From NCBI GenBank assembly GCA_948470475.1, contig OX419339.1, forward strand, positions 4,228,732-4,292,731: a DNA stretch of 64,000 nt, read 5' to 3'. The position numbers and the translations under genes are program-made. Shown here in pieces: positions 56,637 through 64,000 of the stretch. Origin of the DNA: Galaxea fascicularis. Its lineage: Eukaryota; Cnidaria; Anthozoa; Scleractinia; Euphylliidae. The stretch's first letter is position 1. Each line of letters begins with the position of its first letter. A model generated the notes under the pieces. That model made no database searches. It was given only the letters and a program-made list of their open reading frames with translations, and was not told the origin of the DNA.

Positions 56637-58756
56637 GGAACTGCACGTGGGGCAGTTGTCATTGCAAAGGTCGTTCTCCACCAAACTGGCGAGATCTCTT
56701 TTCCTAATATTGGCCATGAAGGCCGTTAACGTCTGTCTCTCTCTGTCTCCAGGGCTAAGTTTGGACCAAAGTCGTGGTCCGAAGAACTTCAATGAGTGTT
56801 CCCCATGCCTGACACTATCAAATCGTGGAATATAGAAATCAGAATTTCTCAGATAGTAATTAGATGGCGTTCCACTGAATAGGTCCAGAATATTCACAGG
56901 GAGTAACTTATGTTTGACCTTGAACATAAATATTGCTATATCTTGAAGACGCTTATTATATAAGGTAGTAAGGTTAGCGCGTTTCAATAAGTTGTCGTAT
57001 GACAAACTCTAGTTGCAGAAAACTGCCCTGAGGCCTCTTTCGTTCACGCGCTCCAGTTTCCTTCTATCCGAAGCCTTACAAAAATGCCAGACTAGGCTGC
57101 AATATGTAAGATGGGGTAAAATCGCTGTCTTATAAATCTGAAGTTTGGCTTCGGTAGGGATCAGTTTCCTAAGCCTCATTAAAACACCAATCAGCCTACT
57201 TGCTTTTTTACAGATAGCTGAAATATGTTCTGAGAAGTGCAGATCCTTATCTATAGTAACACCTAATAATTTAAGTTCCTCAGTGATGTTAATGAGATGG
57301 CTGTTTATGTCTAACGTCGGCTGGGATGGGTTGTGCTTACTTCCAATGATCATTGCTTGATATTTGTTCAAGTTGCCAACCAAATGGTTTTCTTTGTACC
57401 ATGCCGACATTCGTTCCCATTCAAACTTGATCCTCTCCATAAGAACATCGATGTTACTATGAACATAATAAAGTTGGTGGTCGTCAGCATAAACTGAGAG
57501 ACCGGATGAACGGTCCAAGTAGACAAGATCATTTTGATAGATATTCCATAATAGCAGTCCCAAGTTGGAACCCTGGGGGCAGCCCATATTGATTGGTTTC
57601 CAGTCGCTGACCACAGCTCCTAATTTAGCTCTTCCTTTGCGGTCCATAAAAAAGGAACGCATTAATGTTATCGATTCGTTAGAGAAGCCGTATCCCTGTA
57701 GTTTAGCCAACAGTAGAGTTGGGTGCATAGTGTCGAAGGCCTTACTCATATCTGTCGATAAAATGCCTACGGTTTTCCCTGTGTCAATAGCTTGTTTCCA
57801 GTCTTCAACTAGACGAACCAGTGTTGACTCACAGCTGTACAGCTTACAGTAGGCCGACATAAAGGGATCAAAAATCGGTTCAAAGAATGCTGACATTTGT
57901 TTACTCAAAAGCTGTTAAAATAATTTTGTCTACCGCTGTCAAAATAGTAATAGGTCTATAATTGCTTTTCTCCAGCGGGTCCTCTTTTTTAAACACTGGG
58001 ATCCACTCACCCTTCTTCCACGAATTCGGCCAATACTTTTCCGAAATACATTGATTAAAAATTTCAGTAAGTGGACTTGCCAGCTCCTCTGCCGCTATTT
58101 TCAAAACGTGTGGTGGAATCTTGTCAAAGCCAACGTCTTTGTTGGGATTCAAGTTCTTTAAGCTTTGAAGAGTCTCCTGTTTGGAAATCTTTCTAAAGGA
58201 AAACAAATTAGAGTCCCATTTACTGCTTATAGCACGAACACTTGGGTGCCTGTGCATTCTTCCGGGGTAAAGTTGCGCGCAGGATGATTTTCAACAGACC
58301 TTTCTCCCACAGTGGCAAAGTAATTTGCAAATTCATCAGCTACTAGTGTTTGGTCTTGCACCGGAGTCCCCTGAATGTTTAATGTGATTTCTGTTTAAAT
58401 GTCTTTATGCTTTTTGTTGCTGAGAAGAGGCATAAAGGTTTTATAAAATTTGCTGGGGTCGCATTTTGAATCGCTTGATATTTGCCGCCAATAATCTCGA
58501 ATGGCCGTTCTCCTCAGGCATGTGGCTTTGTTGCACCATTTTTTCATGGATTCTAAATTCTCCTTGGTCTTGCTCTTGTTGTATTTCTTTGCACTCCTGC
58601 GTTTCATCCTAATTGCCGCTTTCCATTCAGTGGTCATGAACGGGACGTCTTTTGCGCGAACTGTCATAGATTTGATCGGCATATGTTTGTCCATGACTTT
58701 ATTTAGAGCTTTGCACCAGTGGGAATATTTCTCTTCTCTGATTATTTAGGAGCCAT
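56634..58756 (-). pseudogene. LINE-C reverse transcriptase and C-terminal region
   Basis: Reads TTEWKAAIRMKRRSAKKYNK, then NPNKDVGFDKIPPHVLK, NYRPITILTAVDK, GILSTDMSKAFDTMHP, MGCPQGSNLGLLLWNIYQND and catalytic VYADDHQLYYVHS, followed by LTYCSLVWHFCKASDRRKLE and SLKFFGPRLWSKLS. Breaks: TAA 58395-58397, frameshifts near 58257 and 57910, TAG 57009-57011; after the TAG the same frame continues to 56634. Still about 2.1 kb of recognisable sequence. Confidence 0.92.
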
Positions 58757-60148
58757 TCACAGTCTCTCAGGTCTTTTTTTAAAATTTTCCATGTCTAAGG
58801 ACTTAGTGCTTCTGAAAGTGATTATCTTAGCGGTATGGCGTTTGACATTCTCGGCGAGAAAGCCGTAAACCATGTGGTGATCACTGAGCCCCAGATCAAC
58901 TGCTCCAGAGCATGAAAATAAATCCCCCTTGTTCGTAAGAATAATATCCAGCAAGGTTTGGGTTGTTCTTGTAACTCTGGTTGCTTGATCAATCAGGCAT
59001 TCAAGTTCATATATTTCTTCTAGATCCCTAAGGAGTTTGCCGCTTTTGTTCTCTGGTTTAAGTCTATCCAAGTTCATGTCGCCTGTGATGATAATTGTTT
59101 GTTTTAAAGATGTGATCCATGACAAAAGCTCATTTAATTCATCTTCCAACACGGAGAAGTAATTCTTATTTAAATGCCGAGGCGGTCTGTAGAGGCCAAG
59201 TAAAATGACATTAGAATTTTCTAATTCGACTTCTAAAAGTAGAGGCTCAATTGTCTTAAAGTCAGTTAATGGTTTAAGTCTCTTCGCCGGGATTTTCAAT
59301 GACACATAGATTAGCACACCGCCTCCGCCCTTGGCTCTGTCGTTTCGATACATGCGATAATTTTGCATTCTGAATTGACTATCCGGATATGAGGAGTCAA
59401 TCTTAGTTTCAGTCAGGACAATAATACTCGCCTTGATTTTGTCGTTAATAAACTTTAGTTCCTCAAACTTATTCTGCAGGCTATTGATGTTTTGATGTAT
59501 CAGAAGGCCTTGTCTGAAATGAGTTTGTTTAATGGAGACCATGTCTTCCAATGGATCTTGTTGCTCGGACACGGCCGAAAATGAATGATTTGAGACGTCC
59601 AGTTCAGACTTCGAGCTTGTAGAGATGCTGCAGTTGAATGGAAGAACCTTCCAAATGCAAACAGAGCAAGTCCATGTCGAATTTTGGGTTCGCATCCACT
59701 TGAACTGACTCGGGGTGACCTTGACGCACTTGATGTGGAATTGTGTTTTGCAGTCATTACAGTCGAGAGCCCTGTGATTTCGGGCGATTGTCCTGTTGCA
59801 AATAGAGCATACTGAACTGGGTCCTGGATTAGGGCTGATGTCACCAGGTATTGCAATTCTTGTAAGCTGGAAGCTGGCGTCATTGGTTGAATAATATTCC
59901 ACCCTTGAGGAAAGAAAGTGCTTTCTTCTAGGTCTTAATCCAAAATGGCTGACCACTTGTCTTAGTTGTGCCGTAGCCAAAGTAGCGGTAACCAATCAAG
60001 GTTGTTCAGAAATGATCTGAGAGATAGCAAAGCTTGGTCTGCTCCAGCATACAATTCTTACAGATACGGAAGAATCCCCGTCTGGGCTCGATAATGTCGC
60101 CGAGATGACAGAAATAAGCAGATAACAAATGACACAGCCGACCGCCAT
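58757..60148 (-). pseudogene. LINE-C N-terminal region: hydrophobic leader, 2A-like motif, PHD finger, endonuclease
   Basis: From ATG 60148 the frame reads MAVGCVICYLLISVISATLS, a signal-peptide-like hydrophobic stretch. After one in-frame TGA (59996-59998) it stays open for 412 codons. DISPNPGP at 59819-59842 fits the 2A-like pattern ending NPGP. Next is a PHD finger with C4HC3 spacing (C63, C66, C79, C82, H87, C90, C110, C113 counted from 59995). Then come apurinic-type endonuclease motifs: HQNINSL, LTETKID, LLGLYRPP, IITGDMNLD and SDHHMVYG. A run of seven A on minus (58774-58780) shifts the frame before the reverse transcriptase. Confidence 0.9.
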
Positions 60149-60172
60149 GTTGCCGCCCCAATGGCCTATAAT

Positions 60173-61370
60173 TATATGTAACATATCAAAGGTTTTAGAC
60201 TTCATTCTTTTTGCTGACGACACCAACATATTTTTTTCTCACAAGGATGAGCTTTTTCTTTCACAAAGGCTAAATTCTGAGTTACTATCTTTATCTGAAT
60301 GGTGCAAAGTCAACAAGATTTCCATCAATCTAAAAAAATGTAATTTCATGATCTTCAAACCTAGGCAGAAAAGGCGAACACTTGATATATCTGTTGTTTT
60401 ACACAATTGTGATATCGTACAGGCTAAAGAGGTAGTGTTTTTGGGAGTGATTCTCGATGAGAATCTTTCTTGGAAACCGCATATTTTAAATGTTTCTAGA
60501 AAAATTTTGAAGTCTATTGGTATCATAATTATATAAATCAAGCTTTTGCCTTTCTGCTGTGAGCCTACATACTCTGTACTTTAGTTCAGTTTACCCTTAC
60601 CTAGTTTACTGTATTACAGTGTGAGGATCGACTTATCAAACCAATCTTAAGCGCATAATTACGCTTCAGAAAAAAGTTATAAAAATTATTTCAAATGTTC
60701 CTTTCGATGCCCACACTGAAAATCTTTTCAGAGATCACCAAATTTTGAAATTTAATGATATTTATTTATTTAAAACTGCTAAGTTTATATTTCTGTATAC
60801 CAAAGGCTTGCTTCCCAATACCTTTAATAATATGTTTACTCTTACAAACCAAATACACTCTCATAACACTAGGAATTCTAATTGCTTTTATATTTTCCCA
60901 TGTCGAACAAACATTTGTAGATTTTCTATTCGTTTTCGAGGACCTCAGTTTTACAATTCACTTAATCAAGAAATTCAGAAGTGTGAGAGTGTTGGTTTGT
61001 TTAGTAAGCTGCTTAAAGAATTTCTTCTTGCAAATTAGGTTAACGTTGAGCTGCTACTTATTTCACTTTACAGCGTCTGTCTTTTGTTTGTCGCTGCTTT
61101 TTGTATATAAACATGCTTCAAATATGATTTCCAGTGCTTTTGTGTAGGCAATACTCAAGGTGATTCTAACTGTTGTAATCTGTATAATTTCATACCCTTT
61201 TTTTTTCTGCATTTGACATTGCCTATCTATTCTGTTTCATTTTGTGGGAGCTCATAACTCATAAGCTCAGTGGTTTCTTTATGAGCTTCCTCGCCATTTT
61301 ATTTCAAATTTCATAATTTGTATCTTATATTTTATTACTTATGAAATGGCAAAAATAAACTGAACTGAAC
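60173..61370 (+). pseudogene. LINE-B, 3' half after the LINE-C insertion
   Basis: Resumes the same protein: DFILFADDTNIFFSHKDELF (catalytic FADD), EVVFLGVILDENLSWKPHIL, then after a frameshift NTRNSNCFYIFPCRTNICRF and FRGPQFYNSLNQEIQ. A 3' UTR follows, ending AATAAACTGAACTGAAC at 61370, a short repeated tail of the kind seen in L2-like elements. Confidence 0.92.
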
Positions 61371-61814
61371 TTTTCAGGAGAATGAAGCAATCCATTGCAT
61401 TTGACACACTGAAAAGGCAAACCAGGGCTGTCATTAAGGGCTGGGGCCCAGGGATTTTCCCCTCATATTTTGAGGTATATTGCTGGCTACTTTGATATAA
61501 AATCAGCATGTTGACTACACTTCTGCAACTTGAATCCCCCATTATTTTTTGGTATATCCCAATCTAACTCAAAAATTAGTGACAGCCCTGCAAACACAAA
61601 ACATTGAGATGATGGGTTAATAATTGAAAATTTGTAAAAGGGACAATCCCACTAATTTGCTTTCAAAATGTTGTCTAACTCCAAATGTAAACATGTCACC
61701 ATGCTCTTAAGGCTATCACAAATATTAACAAGTGGTACTTACAGCAAGCCTTAATTGATCCGGCCTTGTTTGGTGAAGCTTAAAAAAAAATGAAAGGCAA
61801 AGTAGGAGTAAATG
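61371..61814. other. No gene recognised
   Basis: Unassigned DNA between LINE-B and the MITE at 61815. Confidence 0.4.
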
Positions 61815-61925
61815 TTAACCCTTTCACTCCTGATGGTGCCAAATGGCACTTATAGATTTTACTCTGTCTTAACGCCACACTATTTTACTCGTCAATGGAG
61901 AACCCCTTAGGAGGGAAAGGGTTAA
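61815..61925. mobile_element. MITE, TTAACCCTTTCACTCCT termini
   Basis: TTAACCCTTTCACTCCT and AGGAGGGAAAGGGTTAA bound 111 bp that also contains TGCCAAATGGCA. The ends resemble the family at 11942-12153 but the interior differs. Confidence 0.83.
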
Positions 61926-61999
61926 TGGTAAAGGTAAATGGTAATGGGATTTATATACCGCATTTTCTATGTTATATATATTCAAATGCTGTTTACATT

Positions 62000-62204
62000 A
62001 TCCAACCCACTCAACCCATGAAATCATGAAATAACACAAAGACCAGACCAGCACACCGGGAACTCCATGCCCTACTCTTTCCGATTAGTGTGTGGGTTCT
62101 TTAACGTCCCACAAGGTTATGAACATTGAAGTGTTGTGAGACGGGACCTCCGGTTTATCGTCCTTATCCGAGAAGACTAGAAAGTCTAACAATTTGCAGA
62201 TGTC

Positions 62205-62237
<33 letters not shown>

Positions 62238-62335
62238 AAAGACCCTGAGTGTTGGTCCGGCCGGGGGTTGAACCCACGACCTCCCGCACGGTAGTCCAAT
62301 GCTCAACCAACTGAGCCAACCGGTCGGTGGTTAAC
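62000..62335 (-). mobile_element. tRNA-headed SINE related to SINE-A
   Basis: On minus the head reads GGTTGGCTCAGTTGGTTGAG with box B GGGTTCAACCCCCGG (62254-62325); the body contains GTGGGACGTTAAAGAACCCA and GGAGTTCCCGGTGTGCTG. The body is diverged from copies 1-3, suggesting a subfamily. Confidence 0.83.
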
Positions 62336-62929
62336 ATACATGTAATTTGTTAAACAAAGTAGCTGTAACATAACAAGGAATTAGTCATTTGCTGAATACC
62401 ACCCCTGTTTCTCCAGTGTTTTCCTGTGTTTGTCATAAGACAGAAAAATGTGTTTGCTGTGATACATGTAATTTACTTTGGCAGATACACTGTAAGAAAA
62501 TGAACTCCTAATAAAGCTGGCTCTTCAGTACCCTTCCCAGCTATCCCATTTTAGTGACTGGTTTACCCAAACAAGATGTGCCCACCAGACACATTTTATT
62601 GGGAAAGTTCAAATTCTTTCTTTCAAAAAATGAGTTACTGCAAAGTAAGAAAGATTTACCAAAGGTAGAAGAATGTTGCTTAAAGCGATGAGCATCAATC
62701 TACTAATTGAAAAAAATCTGACTACTCAATGAAAGGACCCACGACTGGAAAGGCCTCCCTCTGCCATTGGATTGGCTGGGTTCCTTCTGTTACATACTGC
62801 TTTACAGTGTATATGGGAATTCTCGATAATGATTTAAACTGTATCAATATTGCAAAACATTCATAACTACAGGGCCATAACAGTTCTACAAATTATTGCC
62901 ATATTATTGGCCATATATGACTGACAGTA

Positions 62930-63115
62930 ATCCAATCAGTGATTTGCATTATCAGTCATCCAGTCAGTGATCATTAGCAGTAATCCAATCAGTGATCATT
63001 ATCAGTCATCCAATCAGTGATTTGCATTATCAGCCATCCAATCAGCGATCATTAGCAGTCATCAGTCATCCAATCAGTGATCTGCATTGTCAGTCATCCA
63101 ATCAGTGATCTCCAC
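62930..63115. repeat. CCAATCAGTGATC minisatellite
   Basis: Seven or so units alternate between 25 bp and 28 bp, each starting TCATCCAATCAGTGAT or close and ending ATTATCAG or ATTAGCAG. The array ends at CAGTGATCTCCAC. Confidence 0.9.
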
Positions 63116-63204
63116 ATGATCATAATATGTATTCTTAGAATAATTAGATTGCAATCAATTCACATTTTGAAACAACAACAACAACAATTCCTTCCCTTCA
63201 TGTT

Positions 63205-63470
63205 TTACATAAATAAATAAATAAATACCGTACGTAATTGACCACTCCCCTAAGGGGCTTTTCAGGGCCAATGAAACAAATAATACAAATGAAAACAACA
63301 GAGTTAAGAATCTCAACTGGCAGGAAGCAGGCAGTTGGCTATTTACAAGGATGACCGGGGAGTTGAACCAGGCACTCACCCAGAACAACTCCAGCTAGTG
63401 GCCAGAACGGGATTTGAACCCGGGTCAATGCATTGAAAACCAGTGCCCTAAACCACTCGGCCATCCTGCA
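63205..63470 (-). mobile_element. SINE-C with class II tRNA-like head and (TTTA)n tail
   Basis: On minus: GCAGGATGGCCGAGTGGTTT (box A, Ser/Leu tRNA-like), box B GGGTTCAAATCCC, a body with TGCCTGGTTCAACTCC, and a (TTTA)n tail. About 266 bp. The head does not form a full mature tRNA, so it is called as a SINE. Confidence 0.88.
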
Positions 63471-63475
63471 TCCAT

Positions 63476-64000
63476 GTAGAAAAATCACCCAAATCATGTA
63501 TAAACAGGGTTGGACACTTAATTTTGAGAGTATTCGCCATTCAGGTGAGTGACCCTCACCCCCCCCCCCCCCCCGTCTCGCAATGTCGTCCAGCACATGG
63601 TAGACCAAGAACCATCCAAGGATTATTACTTCGATGAAAAATTCTATTTAAAGACCTCAAACCCCAAGAAAACACAATGGATACTCTTACTTTATATTTC
63701 AAATAGTTTTTTATTGATGAATCTTTGTGAGATCCCTGCAGTTTGCAAGTAAATGTGTCTTCTTCTCAGGAGCGGTGATCACTGATGGCTCGATAGTGAC
63801 CAGAAGTATCACTTTGTACATGTGTTACGTAATTATCACTAACAGGAGGCCATATTATGTTGCCTTTCAGCGCCAATTTACTAGAAAGTTCGGAATGTAA
63901 AACTTTGCAAAATAGAAATGGAAAGTTTATGTTTATTGATCGATGATTTGCGCTCGCCCGACACTTAAGGTGAGCAGGCAAGTGCTAATGTCCAACCCTG
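63476..64000. other. No gene recognised
   Basis: Contains a run of 16 C at about 63559-63574. GGGTTGGACACTTA at 63508 and its complement GTGCTAATGTCCAACCCT at the right edge are inverted, suggesting a roughly 490-bp element whose end lies at or beyond the window edge. Confidence 0.4.

Larger units (their letters stand above)
56366..60172 (-). mobile_element. LINE-C, nearly complete CR1-type LINE nested in LINE-B
   Basis: A 3807-bp insertion flanked by TATATGTAA on both sides (56357-56365 and 60173-60181). It runs antisense to LINE-B. The 5' end is 24 bp before an ATG in strong context (60148); the 3' end carries a duplicated AT-rich segment. The coding order is hydrophobic N-terminus, 2A-like motif, PHD finger, endonuclease, reverse transcriptase. 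Premature stops (59996-59998, 58395-58397, 57009-57011) and frameshifts show it is dead. Confidence 0.95.

Noticed and set aside
63400..63470. Functional tRNA-Ser/Leu gene
   Set aside because: Box A and box B are present but the sequence continues into a SINE body and (TTTA)n tail.

Overview
This looks like eukaryotic, invertebrate DNA from a cnidarian, probably a stony coral. AT-rich introns separate short exons with canonical GT-AG junctions, and there are no operons. Repeat types are tRNA-headed SINEs, Penelope-like (PLE) remnants, CR1/L2-like and L1/Tx1-like LINEs, and many terminal-inverted-repeat mini-elements (MITEs). The organism is inferred from gene structure and repeats; no species is claimed.

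Region 1 (178-30791, minus strand): an intron-rich gene recognisable as FANCA, the Fanconi anemia group A protein of the interstrand-crosslink-repair core complex. I found 35 exons by splice signals plus similarity to vertebrate FANCA. The first coding exon is at 30692-30791 and the gene runs off the left edge of the window. The exons give about 1030 codons, roughly 85% of the expected protein to that point. Most neighbouring exons have compatible phases; about eight gaps remain where an exon was not found. Introns carry MITEs, SINEs, PLE tails and a LINE fragment.

Region 2 (30.8-45.1 kb): upstream of FANCA lies a degenerate CCCTGTNTA array in two blocks, then foldback elements, SINEs and long unassigned DNA. 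A possible three-exon plus-strand gene (33145-43000, 47 codons) is low confidence.

Region 3 (45147-47599): a very homogeneous 55-bp minisatellite, 45 copies of a 30-bp near-palindrome separated by 44 copies of a 25-bp spacer. Each unit holds a four-run G-quadruplex motif and a perfect small hairpin. Because the unit has no stop codon on either strand and 55 is 1 modulo 3, all six frames stay open for 2.4 kb. I regard those frames as non-genic.

Region 4 (49.5-61.4 kb): a retrotransposon graveyard. LINE-A (plus, L1/Tx1-like, 49.54-53.85 kb) is decayed and interrupted by two foldback MITEs. LINE-B (plus, CR1/L2-like, 55.24-61.37 kb) is split within its reverse transcriptase by LINE-C (minus, 56366-60172), a nearly complete CR1-type element flanked by a 9-bp target duplication. 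LINE-C encodes a hydrophobic N-terminus, a 2A-like motif, a PHD finger, an endonuclease and a reverse transcriptase, now broken by stops and frameshifts.

Region 5 (61.4-64 kb): MITE, two tRNA-headed SINEs and a CCAAT-rich minisatellite; no gene recognised.
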